Source: Nitrosospira briensis (GTDB lineage Bacteria; Pseudomonadota; Gammaproteobacteria; Burkholderiales; Nitrosomonadaceae). Taken from it: a DNA stretch of 64,000 nucleotides. The notes under the pieces were generated by a model. That model saw only the letters and a list, made by a program, of their open reading frames with translations. It was not told the origin of the DNA and made no database searches. The stretch covers positions 467,852 to 531,851 of the forward strand of contig NZ_FOVJ01000001.1 in the NCBI RefSeq assembly GCF_900115125.1, read 5' to 3'. Positions 8,802 to 16,987 of this stretch are shown piece by piece. The number at the start of each line of letters is the position of its first letter. Within the stretch, counting starts at the first letter, position 1. The position numbers were made by a program, and so were the translations under genes.

Positions 8802-9547
8802 ACAGGATGGCCAAGGAAGCACGAGAAACACAATCGCTTTCGTATATTACCGACCGAGTGAAAGGGTTTGATTGGGGGCAGGTATCGGATGACCTTGATA
8901 CGCAAGGGTGCGCGGTGATCAAAAAACTTGTTACTCCTGAGGAATGCGATACCTTGGCCGGGCTTTACCCGAAAGACGAGATTTTTCGCAGCCGCGTCGT
9001 GATGGAGCGCCACGGTTTCGGCCGGGGAGAATACAAGTATTTCAGCTATCCGCTTCCCGTCGTCATCTCGGAATTGCGAACGTCGATATACCCCCGGCTG
9101 GCGCCGATTGCCAACCGTTGGAATGAGGCAATGGGCGTTCCCGTGCGCTATCCTGAAATACATGTGGATTTCATCAAACGCTGTCATGATGCAGGCCAGC
9201 TTCGCCCGACTCCGCTGCTGTTGCAATACGGGCCCGGTGATTACAACTGCCTGCATCAGGATTTGTATGGGGAGCATGTGTTCCCGATCCAGCTCACCAT
9301 ATTGCTGTCCGAACCGGCCCGGAACTTCACGGGGGGAGAATTCGTGTTGACCGAACAGCGGCCTCGCATGCAATCGCGCGTCGAAGTCGTACCCCTCAGA
9401 CAGGGAGATGGCGTGTTGTTTGCCGTGCACCATCGGCCCGTGCAGGGCACACGCGGAGTGTACCGGGTGAATCTACGGCACGGCGTGAGCCGTCTCCGCT
9501 CTGGACATCGCCACACGTTGGGCATTATTTTCCACGACGCAAACTGA
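8798..9547 (+). CDS. 2OG-Fe(II) oxygenase between ada and alkB
   Basis: 249 aa; the ATG overlaps the ada stop by 4 bp, and a Met four codons in is an alternative. The double-stranded beta-helix iron site is visible as HQD (in NCLHQDLYGEHVFPIQL) and a distal His in the region following RVNLRHGVSRLRSG. The segment LTILLSEPARNFTGGEFVLTE is typical of prolyl-hydroxylase-like 2OG oxygenases. The substrate is unknown. Its place between Ada and AlkB suggests a part in alkylation damage repair or tolerance, but the sequence is not AlkB-like, so this is contextual inference. It ends 5 bp before alkB. Confidence 0.87.
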   Translation: MNRMAKEARETQSLSYITDRVKGFDWGQVSDDLDTQGCAVIKKLVTPEECDTLAGLYPKDEIFRSRVVMERHGFGRGEYKYFSYPLPVVISELRTSIYPRLAPIANRWNEAMGVPVRYPEIHVDFIKRCHDAGQLRPTPLLLQYGPGDYNCLHQDLYGEHVFPIQLTILLSEPARNFTGGEFVLTEQRPRMQSRVEVVPLRQGDGVLFAVHHRPVQGTRGVYRVNLRHGVSRLRSGHRHTLGIIFHDAN

Positions 9548-9552
9548 AAACG

Positions 9553-10215
9553 ATGAGTTACACGACATCAGATTTATTTCAGAATGTAGCGCTACCCGGG
9601 CAATGGCGAGAGGATCTCTGCCCAGGCGCAGCTATATTACGCGGTTTTGCGGTTCCGCATGAGGTAGCGATTTTCGAGGCATTGCCCCATATCACAATGA
9701 ATGCGCCGTTCCGCCATTTGATCACACCGGGTGGCTTCCTTATGTCGGTCGCGATGACAAATTGCGGCACCCGTGGCTGGGTATCGGATAATACCGGATA
9801 TCGTTATGATGCGATCGATCCGGAAAGCGGCAAGCCCTGGCCCCGTATGCCTCCCGTGTTCATGAAGCTTGCACAGGACGCTGCGGCCAGCGCTGGCTTC
9901 GAAAATTTCGAACCCGATGCCTGCCTCGTCAATCGATATGAACCGGGGGCACGCCTCACATTGCACCAGGACAAGAACGAACGCGGGTTCGATGCGCCCA
10001 TCGTCTCGGTCTCGCTAGGCATTCCGGCCGTTTTCCTGTGGGGCGGTCTGCGGCGGAAGGACAAGCCCGAGCGAGTGGGACTGGTTCATGGAGATGTCAT
10101 GGTATGGGGCGGACCCGCAAGATTGCGTTATCACGGCGTGCTTCCGCTCAATCAAGGCTACCATCCTTTGACAGGCGGATATCGTATAAACCTGACCTTT
10201 CGCAGAGCCGTCTAG
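9553..10215 (+). CDS. alkB: DNA oxidative demethylase AlkB
   Basis: 220 aa, usual AlkB length. Iron ligands HxD are in LTLHQDKNERGFDAPIVSVS, with the distal His in ARLRYHGVLPL. The 2OG-binding end is YRINLTFRRAV, matching the AlkB RINLTFR signature. The nucleotide-recognition lid carries the NRYEPGA motif. It oxidatively reverses 1-methyladenine and 3-methylcytosine in DNA/RNA using Fe(II) and 2-oxoglutarate. As third gene of the ada operon it is expected to be part of the Ada-controlled adaptive response. Confidence 0.95.
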   Translation: MSYTTSDLFQNVALPGQWREDLCPGAAILRGFAVPHEVAIFEALPHITMNAPFRHLITPGGFLMSVAMTNCGTRGWVSDNTGYRYDAIDPESGKPWPRMPPVFMKLAQDAAASAGFENFEPDACLVNRYEPGARLTLHQDKNERGFDAPIVSVSLGIPAVFLWGGLRRKDKPERVGLVHGDVMVWGGPARLRYHGVLPLNQGYHPLTGGYRINLTFRRAV

Positions 10216-10286
10216 GTGGAACAGGTTAGAGAATGGCAAACTGCCCCAAATCGGCATTAAAAGTCCTTGCGTCTCCATCTTTATTA

Positions 10287-10310
10287 AGTATAATGAGAAT
10301 CATTATTGAT
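10287..10310. promoter_or_regulatory. Fur box upstream of the first TonB-dependent receptor
   Basis: The sequence TATAATGAGAATCATTATT (10289-10307) matches the 19-bp Fur consensus GATAATGATAATCATTATC at nearly all positions and is itself a good inverted repeat. It lies about 260 bp upstream of the receptor start, in a long untranslated leader. It implies iron repression of the receptor gene. Confidence 0.75.
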
Positions 10311-10431
10311 GGCCTGCCAAAGACGAGTAACGTAATGCTTTCGAAAAAATATTTGGAACGCGTACTCTCTTGATGGCATACAAGTAGAGATATTGAATCA
10401 GCTTAAAAACCAGGTATAAGTTATCCGTTGC

Positions 10432-10567
10432 TGCTGGGTTCTCCTTTCCCAGCGGCTTTTTAGCCCGCCAGCCCATCCAGGGCAAGCCAGCCATATTTTT
10501 ATTCGAGAACTCGCCAGCCCATCTTGAGCAAGGCAGTTGATTTACTACCCATTTCCGGGTATATGCT
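10432..10567 (+). ncRNA. Structured leader, copy A, directly upstream of TonB receptor 1
   Basis: The segment is closely similar to 13961-14079, and both end at the start codon of a TonB-dependent receptor gene. Shared blocks are a TATCC(G/A)TTGC(T/C)GCTGG arm paired with a later CCAGCGG arm, then a GCCAGCCCATCC(A/T)GGGC hairpin followed by AAGCCAGCC, and finally a near-identical AAAAATAAAAA start region. I read it as a 5' untranslated regulatory RNA or a dispersed repeat; no named riboswitch fits. The rest of 10216-10431 holds the Fur box and no gene. Confidence 0.5.
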
Positions 10568-12730
10568 GTGAAAAATAAAAAAAATAAGATTTCGGTGCCA
10601 GAATGGCGCCGGATGCAACCCTCGCTGCGGGAAAATCTTTCCGTCATACCGGTTGCAACGGTATGTATATTACTGGCATTCTGGACTCGGCATGCAGATG
10701 CCCAGACTCCAAACCAGGCGGAGCCGAGCAAGAAGCTTCCAGCTGTGACCGTGACGGGCGAACGGGTGGGAAGTTACAAGTCGGACACGGTTCAGGTCGG
10801 GACATTCCGTGATATGGCGCCGATCGATGTACCCCAAACCAGTAATGTGATTACTCGAGAGGTGCTTGATGCGCAAGCGACGACCAGCCTGTTCGGCGCC
10901 TTGCGCAATACCGCCGGCGTCACACGTTCGCAGTTGAATGGTTCGACCTACGACAATATCGCGATCCGGGGCATTCTGGTAGAGAATCGCAGCAATTACC
11001 GGCTCAATGGCTCCTTGCCGGTCATCAACCTGATCGATATTCCGATGGAAAACAAGGAACGCGTTGAAGTGCTCAAAGGCGCTTCATCGCTATATTATGG
11101 TTTCGTGCCTCCATCCGGCATCGTTAATATGGTGACCAAGCGCGCCAGCAAGGATCCTATCCTGAATGTCTCGGTGATGGCGAATATCTATGGTGGGGCG
11201 AATACCCATATCGATGCGGGGCGGCGTTTCGGCAGTGAGCAGCAATTCGGGGCACGCATCAATCTTCTAGCAGGGCGCGAAGATATCGGTATCCACAATT
11301 TTTCCGGTCACCGTGCGCTGATGTCGGGGGCCTTCGACTGGCGGGTCAACGATAAGCTTTCCCTCAAGTTCGATGTGGAACATTATCGCAAGGAGGTTTC
11401 CGAGCAAGCAGCAATTCAGGCCCCTGCCGCGGTCAACGGCGTGATAACGCTGCCTCCTGTTCCCAATGCCCGTCGTAATCTCGCTGGAGAATGGCAGAAA
11501 TATGATGCGGAAGCCACCAACCTCCTGCTCCGTGCCGATTACGCCATAAGCGACAACTGGGGACTGCTGTTCGAGTTAGGCAAGGCGCAGACCAGACGGG
11601 ACCGCAATTTCTCGCAATTTCAAAATTATGATCTCAGCACGGGGGAGGGAACGCTACGCACTTTTTTCAACCGTGGCCAGCGTTGGGATAACGAGAATAT
11701 CCGGGCCGAAGTATTCGGGCGGCTGCCGGGCCAGTTCATCACGCATGAGGTATCGCTGGGCTTTACCGGTAACGAACGCAGCCAGGACCCCCGCACCTCA
11801 TCAACATTCGATACCACTCAGAATCTGTTCAATCCGGTTGATATCGCGAGGCGCTCACCCACCGTGCCATTCGGTCCAAATCGGTCGAAAATAACGGACT
11901 GGGGCTTGTATGTATCGGATCGAATCCTTATTGGCGGCCGGTTGCAGGCAATGCTGGGAGTACGCAGCAGCTTCTATGAGAGCGTCGGGGCCACCACACA
12001 TTACAAGGCGGAGAATATCAATCCTTCGCTGTCGCTGATGTATAAGCCCGTCGACAATGTGTCGATATACGCAAGTTACATCGAAGGGGTTGAGGAAAGC
12101 GGGCAGGCGCCGGCCAATCGCGCCAATAACGGGGAGATTCTGGCGCCTGCCGTGTCAAAGCAAAAGGAAGTCGGGGTAAAGGCAATAGTTGCCCAAGGGA
12201 TATTGCTGCAGGTCGCATACTTTGACATAAAGCGCGCCTCGACTACGGTCGACGCGTCCAATCGCTTTGTCCTGAACGGCATGGCGCAATATAGCGGCTT
12301 TGAGCTGGCAGCCTCCGGGGAAATAACGAAGAATCTGTCGCTTATCGCGTCGGCCTTGTTCATGGAGGCGAAACAGTTGAATAGAGGCAATGCGGAGACT
12401 TTCGGCAAGATACCGGACAACACGCCGGAGCGTACCGCGAGCGTGTTCGCGGAATACCGGTTGCCGTTCATACCTGGACTCGCGCTTGGCAGCGGCGTCT
12501 ATTATGTGGGCAGACGGCCTGTCAACACAGCAAACCAGGCTTTTGTGGATGATTACGTGATATTGTCCTTGAGTGCGCGCTATGCAACTCGCATTGCAGG
12601 TAAACGTACCATGTTCCAGGCGGTAGTGGATAATGCGACCAACAGTAATTACTGGAGTACCGCAGGCAATGGGCTGCTTGGCGTCGGCGCTCCTGTCATG
12701 GTGAAGACCGTGGCCCGGGTAGAATTCTGA
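10568..12730 (+). CDS. TonB-dependent siderophore receptor 1
   Basis: 720 aa from a GTG start (the frame reads GTG AAA AAT AAA). A signal peptide occupies about residues 1-46, ending HADAQT. It is followed by a TonB-box-like LPAVTVTGER, the plug domain (DVPQTSNVITREVLDAQ ... VEVLKGASSLYYG) and a 22-strand beta-barrel closing with aromatic VARVEF at the C terminus. These features belong to the ferric-siderophore receptor family (TIGR01783-like). It imports ferric siderophore across the outer membrane using TonB energy. An upstream Fur box and a structured leader suggest iron-dependent control. The ligand cannot be deduced. Confidence 0.92.
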   Translation: MKNKKNKISVPEWRRMQPSLRENLSVIPVATVCILLAFWTRHADAQTPNQAEPSKKLPAVTVTGERVGSYKSDTVQVGTFRDMAPIDVPQTSNVITREVLDAQATTSLFGALRNTAGVTRSQLNGSTYDNIAIRGILVENRSNYRLNGSLPVINLIDIPMENKERVEVLKGASSLYYGFVPPSGIVNMVTKRASKDPILNVSVMANIYGGANTHIDAGRRFGSEQQFGARINLLAGREDIGIHNFSGHRALMSGAFDWRVNDKLSLKFDVEHYRKEVSEQAAIQAPAAVNGVITLPPVPNARRNLAGEWQKYDAEATNLLLRADYAISDNWGLLFELGKAQTRRDRNFSQFQNYDLSTGEGTLRTFFNRGQRWDNENIRAEVFGRLPGQFITHEVSLGFTGNERSQDPRTSSTFDTTQNLFNPVDIARRSPTVPFGPNRSKITDWGLYVSDRILIGGRLQAMLGVRSSFYESVGATTHYKAENINPSLSLMYKPVDNVSIYASYIEGVEESGQAPANRANNGEILAPAVSKQKEVGVKAIVAQGILLQVAYFDIKRASTTVDASNRFVLNGMAQYSGFELAASGEITKNLSLIASALFMEAKQLNRGNAETFGKIPDNTPERTASVFAEYRLPFIPGLALGSGVYYVGRRPVNTANQAFVDDYVILSLSARYATRIAGKRTMFQAVVDNATNSNYWSTAGNGLLGVGAPVMVKTVARVEF

Positions 12731-12775
12731 ATGACAGTCCCGGAGGGTTGTTAAACAGGGCAAAGGGAAAAAAAA

Positions 12776-12797
12776 CCCCGCCCAGGATCGGGCGGGG
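12776..12797 (-). terminator. Rho-independent terminator of the PEP-CTERM gene at 12825
   Basis: The stem CCCCGCCC / GGGCGGGG with a short loop lies between two convergent genes. Read on the minus strand it is followed by a run of T (the + strand has AAAAAAAA before it), so it terminates the PEP-CTERM transcript and may also stop the receptor transcript. Confidence 0.8.
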
Positions 12798-12824
12798 GCG
12801 GGTGCATCCGCTGATACAGATTAA

Positions 12825-13433
12825 CTAACTTTGCTTATTGTTCCTGCGTCTTGCGATAACACCCATCAAACCCAGTCCCGCGAGCAGCATGGCGTAGGTT
12901 TCCGGTTCAGGGATAGTCGGAACCTGTGTCAAGGTGAACGTTGTGGTATTTCCGGCACCCGGGTCGAATGGGCTCAGCATAAAGGATGCATTGGCTATCC
13001 CGTCATTCGCCAGATTTCCGGTAAAGTTGAGGTTACGCGAGCCCGTTGATGGCTCTGGATCAAGGGTGAAGCTGGAAAGTGTAGAATTGTTGTGTTCGGT
13101 GAACACCACCCCCTGCCCCTGGTCCGGTTCCTGAATACTGAAGTGAAAATCGACCCATGACTGACCGGTGTTGTTGGTGATTGCCTCGGTCACGGTATAG
13201 GGGTTGCCCGGATCGCCGTCAATGTGTCCGACCGTGAAAGTCAGGACCATAGGGTCAAGGCTGTTAAAGGTTTTGGAAAGATCAAGTACGTTGGGATCGG
13301 TGGTGTTACTAATGAGGTTGAACGTTCCTCCCCCGCTAGCGGTTACATCGGTAATAACGCCTGCGGCGGATGCGGTGGAGATAGAGCCTCCAAAGGCTAA
13401 TGCGGCTATAACTACCTTAGACATTTTATTCAT
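12825..13433 (-). CDS. PEP-CTERM sorting domain protein
   Basis: 202 aa. The signal peptide ends near residue 23 (GGSISTASAAG). The body is Thr/Asn/Gly-rich, predicted beta-sheet and without catalytic motifs. The C-terminal sorting signal is PEPETYAMLLAGLGLMG followed by ARRR. PEP-CTERM proteins are exported, cleaved and anchored by an exosortase (EpsH/XrtA type), usually in exopolysaccharide-producing Gram-negatives; no exosortase is in this window. AGGAG lies 7 nt before the ATG at 13433. The specific function is unknown. Confidence 0.9.
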   Translation of the reverse strand: MNKMSKVVIAALAFGGSISTASAAGVITDVTASGGGTFNLISNTTDPNVLDLSKTFNSLDPMVLTFTVGHIDGDPGNPYTVTEAITNNTGQSWVDFHFSIQEPDQGQGVVFTEHNNSTLSSFTLDPEPSTGSRNLNFTGNLANDGIANASFMLSPFDPGAGNTTTFTLTQVPTIPEPETYAMLLAGLGLMGVIARRRNNKQS

Positions 13434-13445
13434 TTCTTTTCTCCT

Positions 13446-13960
13446 AATGATTAGCTATGCTTCCGTTTTTAAATCGCCTTCTGTATGCCATATATCCCAC
13501 GGATCAGGAGTGTGATGTCCGAGATGAGGCTGGAGAATACACGGCATAAGTAGGCAAGCATTTATCGTGCCGAATCAGGGATAACAATTTAGTGTTAATA
13601 AACAGAAACTTATTGTGGATAAGCCGGACGGCACATATATCTACTGTCGCTTCCGGGCGACAAAGGATTTTTCCTGCTGAGCTATAACTCACTGAAAATA
13701 AAACCGATTTGGATGTCTCTAAATAGAGACAAGGTCTTATCATTTCAGTGGCTAGCGTTAGTTGAATCTGCCTCTAAGTCTGCCCGTAGCGAACCCTCCT
13801 CCCCGTGACGCCATTGGAGCAGCAAGTATATCCCTGCTGAGATTATTGCTTTTTTCTTATATTTGAAATAGGATACAAAGGTTATCATTCAGTAAAATTA
13901 TAAAAAAATTCAAAGCAACATGCCGTATTCTGGCGTTGATTGAAAAGGCAGAATACAACG
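13446..13960. other. Intergenic stretch without a gene
   Basis: AT-rich region between the divergent PEP-CTERM gene and receptor 2. I see no coding sequence with a ribosome binding site. A weak Fur-like half (GTTATCATT near 13880) is present but not convincing. It presumably carries the promoters of both flanking genes. Confidence 0.4.
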
Positions 13961-14079
13961 TATCCATTGCCGCTGGTATGGCAGAACACAGCGCCTGAAC
14001 CAGCGGTTTCATAGCCAGCCAGCCCATCCTGGGCAAGCCAGCCAATTTCTTTATCCGTTTTTTCCGGAGAATGCTGGCT
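13961..14079 (+). ncRNA. Structured leader, copy B, directly upstream of TonB receptor 2
   Basis: Second copy of the leader at 10432-10567. The outer stem pairs CCGCTGGT (about 13970) with ACCAGCGG (about 14000). It is followed by GCCCATCCTGGGC and AAGCCAGCC, then a T-rich stretch and CCGGAG, the probable ribosome binding site, ten bases before the ATG at 14080. Base changes between the two copies in the outer stem keep pairing in part, which favours an RNA function. Confidence 0.5.
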
Positions 14080-16599
14080 ATGAAAAATAAAAATGTAGAA
14101 CGCACCATTTCAGACAGTGCAGCGGGTTTCGAGGGAATAACACGCAACTTGCCCCTGTCCTCCATCACAGTGGCTGTACGTTATGCGCTGATCGGCTTTG
14201 GATTAAGCTCGATGGCCCTGTCTCAAGCCGTTTTTGCGGAATCCGTCCTCGTCGCTCAGGTATCCGAGCTTACCTATAACATTCCCGAGGGTTCGCTGGA
14301 GGAGGCGCTTAACCGTTTTGCACAGCAGACAGGGATTACGATTTCTTTTGCTCCAGCTGAGGTGAAAGACGCCAAGACTCAAGGTCTGAAAGGCAAATTT
14401 TCTGTGCGGGACGGGCTGGAGCGTTTATTGGCTGGCAGCGAGCTACACGCGGTGCAGCAGGCCGATGGGTATGTGGTAAGGAAGTCTTCTGCCGCAGTCG
14501 CTGACCCGCCGGCAACGTTACCTCCCATTAAAGTATCGGCGAGCACGATAACCGGTTCGACGGACGGTTATATGGCCATGAAAAGTTTCAGTGCAACCAG
14601 AACCGATACTCCGTTGCGGGATGTGCCTCAGTCCATCACCGTTGTTACGCAGGAGATGATCAGGGACCAGACCATGCAGAATATGGCCGACGTGGTGCGC
14701 TATGTTCCGGGTGTGGGCATCTCTCAAGGAGAAGGTAATCGTGATGCGGTGATTTTTCGCGGTAACAATTCCACGGGAGATTTTTATGTCGACGGATTGC
14801 GCGATGACGTCCAGTACTTCCGCGATCTCTACAATATTGATCGGGTTGAGGTCCTAAAAGGGTCCAACGGAATGATTTTTGGGCGGGGGGGCGCGGGTGG
14901 CGTGATCAACCGTGTCACCAAGGAAGCAGGCTGGACCCCGATTCGTGAAATCTCGGCACAGTATGGGTCCTTTAGCCATAAGCGTATCGCGGTGGATATC
15001 GGCCAGCCGATCAACGACGTGGTGGCTTTCCGTCTCAACGCGATGTACGAACACTCGAACAGCTACCGTAACGGCGTTGAACTGGAGCGGGGCGGCGTCA
15101 ATCCCACTCTCACCATCAAGCCCACCGGACAAACAAAGATTGTTCTGAGCGGAGAATACTTTACCGACAACCGTATTGCGGATCGCGGCATACCCTCCTT
15201 CGGAACCATGTCCGGTGTTGTGGATTCCGGCCGCCCCGCGGATACGCATCGATCGACTTTTTTTGGAAATGCAGCCAACAGCCCGACCCATACGGATGTC
15301 GGGGCGTTGAACTCGCTGATCGAGCACGCTTTCGAAAACAATCTCAAGGTGCGTAACCGTACGCGTTACGCCAATTACGACAAGTTTTATCAGAACGTAT
15401 TTGCCAGCGGACCCGCCACGGCTCAGGATGCCTCCGGACGGGTAAATGTCCAGGCCTATAACGATGCGACGCAGCGCGAAAATATTTTCAATCAGACCGA
15501 TTTCCTGTATGCCCTGGATACAGGATCGATAAAGCATGAACTCATGGGTGGTGTGGAGTATGGCCGCCAGGTTACGGATAATTTCCGCAATAACGGCTAT
15601 TTTAATAACAATTTTACGAGTTCCGGCAGAACTTCAAGCGTAGCGTTTCTCAATCCGCTTAGCCTCATTCCTCTGACATTCCGGCCCGATCCAACCGGCG
15701 ACGCTAGTGGGGGTTCTGCCACCGCCAATAATCACGGCGTAGTTGAAGTGGTAGGGATATATTTGCAGGATCAGGTCACGCTCCATCCCAAGCTTAAGGC
15801 TGTGCTGGGTATACGCTACGATAATTTCGATTTAAAATTTCGCAACCACAACACTGGCCAACTACTCCATACCAACGATGGATTGATTTCGCCAAGGGTG
15901 GGGCTGATTTATAAGCCAATCGAAACGATGTCTGTTTATGGCAACTATAGCCTGTCTTACGTGCCCCGGGCTGGTGACCAGCTTACCTCACTGTCACTAA
16001 CCAACGCGGCCCTTAAACCGGAGAGTTTCATGAACCTGGAGCTGGGGGCGAAATGGGATATCCGCCCCGATCTCTCGCTTACCGCCGCGTTATATCAACT
16101 TGATCGCAGCAACGTAATTGCCCCGGTTCCCAACGATCCTACCCGAACAACGCTGGTCGATGGCCAGCGAGCCAGAGGAGCAGAGGTAGGCTTGATGGGT
16201 CGCATAACCCCGCAATGGAGTGTCATGGGGGGCTATGCCTATACCGATGCCGAGATTACTCGCACGATCAGCAATGCACAGGCTGGCGCGGTCGTGGCGC
16301 AGGTTCCGAAGCATACCGTTTCCATGTGGAACCGCTACGATTTCACGCCGTTTCTGGGACTCGGGCTTGGGGTGATTCATCGCAGCAGCATGTACGCCGC
16401 ACTCGACAACACCGTGCTTTTACCGGGCTTTACGCGACTGGATGCAGCAATGTTCGTCCGGCTAAACAGAACGTTGCGTGTCCAGGCAAATATCGAAAAC
16501 ATCGCCAACGTGGACTATATTGCGTCCGCGCACAACAACAACAACATTTTGCCCGGCGCGCCGCGCATCTTCCGCGTGACTGCGATTGCCAATTTTTGA
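14080..16599 (+). CDS. TonB-dependent siderophore receptor 2 with N-terminal STN signalling domain
   Basis: 839 aa from the ATG at 14080. I prefer this over the ATG at 14071 because GGAG lies ten bases upstream and the start region then matches that of receptor 1. After a long signal region (ending near SQAVFAES) comes an STN domain (LTYNIPEGSLEEALNRFAQQ ... VVRKSS), the plug (DVPQSITVVTQEMIRDQTMQ, VEVLKGSNGMIFGRGGAGG) and a barrel ending RVTAIANF. The plug resembles catecholate receptors of the Fiu/BfnH group. STN receptors usually signal to a FecIR-type sigma/anti-sigma pair, but none is adjacent here. Confidence 0.92.
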   Translation: MKNKNVERTISDSAAGFEGITRNLPLSSITVAVRYALIGFGLSSMALSQAVFAESVLVAQVSELTYNIPEGSLEEALNRFAQQTGITISFAPAEVKDAKTQGLKGKFSVRDGLERLLAGSELHAVQQADGYVVRKSSAAVADPPATLPPIKVSASTITGSTDGYMAMKSFSATRTDTPLRDVPQSITVVTQEMIRDQTMQNMADVVRYVPGVGISQGEGNRDAVIFRGNNSTGDFYVDGLRDDVQYFRDLYNIDRVEVLKGSNGMIFGRGGAGGVINRVTKEAGWTPIREISAQYGSFSHKRIAVDIGQPINDVVAFRLNAMYEHSNSYRNGVELERGGVNPTLTIKPTGQTKIVLSGEYFTDNRIADRGIPSFGTMSGVVDSGRPADTHRSTFFGNAANSPTHTDVGALNSLIEHAFENNLKVRNRTRYANYDKFYQNVFASGPATAQDASGRVNVQAYNDATQRENIFNQTDFLYALDTGSIKHELMGGVEYGRQVTDNFRNNGYFNNNFTSSGRTSSVAFLNPLSLIPLTFRPDPTGDASGGSATANNHGVVEVVGIYLQDQVTLHPKLKAVLGIRYDNFDLKFRNHNTGQLLHTNDGLISPRVGLIYKPIETMSVYGNYSLSYVPRAGDQLTSLSLTNAALKPESFMNLELGAKWDIRPDLSLTAALYQLDRSNVIAPVPNDPTRTTLVDGQRARGAEVGLMGRITPQWSVMGGYAYTDAEITRTISNAQAGAVVAQVPKHTVSMWNRYDFTPFLGLGLGVIHRSSMYAALDNTVLLPGFTRLDAAMFVRLNRTLRVQANIENIANVDYIASAHNNNNILPGAPRIFRVTAIANF

Positions 16600-16772
16600 G
16601 TTTTCTCCGGGAAAGAGTAAATTCAGCATTTCACCCATGGCCTTTGCAAGGGTCATGGGTAATAGTTGTAATGGCGGGCGCCATTTTTCAGGCAAAGACA
16701 CGCTGCGGCAGGAGTTCAGGATGGAAAGAAGTATTGGAAGTGAACCGAAATCACCGATCCCCTCATGTTTGG

Positions 16773-16973
16773 TCAGCAGCAGCGGGTGATCTTTCCCTTG
16801 CCGCCATACCGTGCTTCCTGTCGCTCTCTGAAGAATTCCTCATAAGACATGACAGGTTGACCAGGATGGGTGCGTCTCATGTGGTCCACGTAAGTGCTGT
16901 ATTCGGGCACGCCGACCATCAACCGCATGCTCTGCCCCAAATAGCGCCTCATTCTGGCAATTTTAGTCAACAC
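16773..16973 (-). CDS. ybdD: YbdD/YjiX family small protein (DUF466)
   Basis: 66 aa. The family pattern is clear: YLGQSMRLMVGVPEYSTYVD, then HMRRTHPGQPVMSYEEFFRE, and the end GGKGKITRCC. DUF466 proteins are nearly always encoded directly after CstA/BtsT-type carriers; here the gap to cstA is 14 bp on the same strand. The function is unknown but linked to pyruvate/peptide uptake by gene context. Length and C-terminal Cys pair are usual. Confidence 0.9.
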   Translation of the reverse strand: MLTKIARMRRYLGQSMRLMVGVPEYSTYVDHMRRTHPGQPVMSYEEFFRERQEARYGGKGKITRCC

Positions 16974-16987
16974 GATCCACCTTCCAT

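Noticed and set aside
10303-10731. Minus-strand frame with peptide MAGLPWMGWRAKKPL, similar to one at 13857-14168
   Set aside because: The similarity arises because both lie opposite the duplicated leader; no start signals, and the frames differ elsewhere.
16633-16660. ACCCATG/CATGGGT hairpin after TonB receptor 2 as a terminator
   Set aside because: The loop is 14 nt and no T-run follows.
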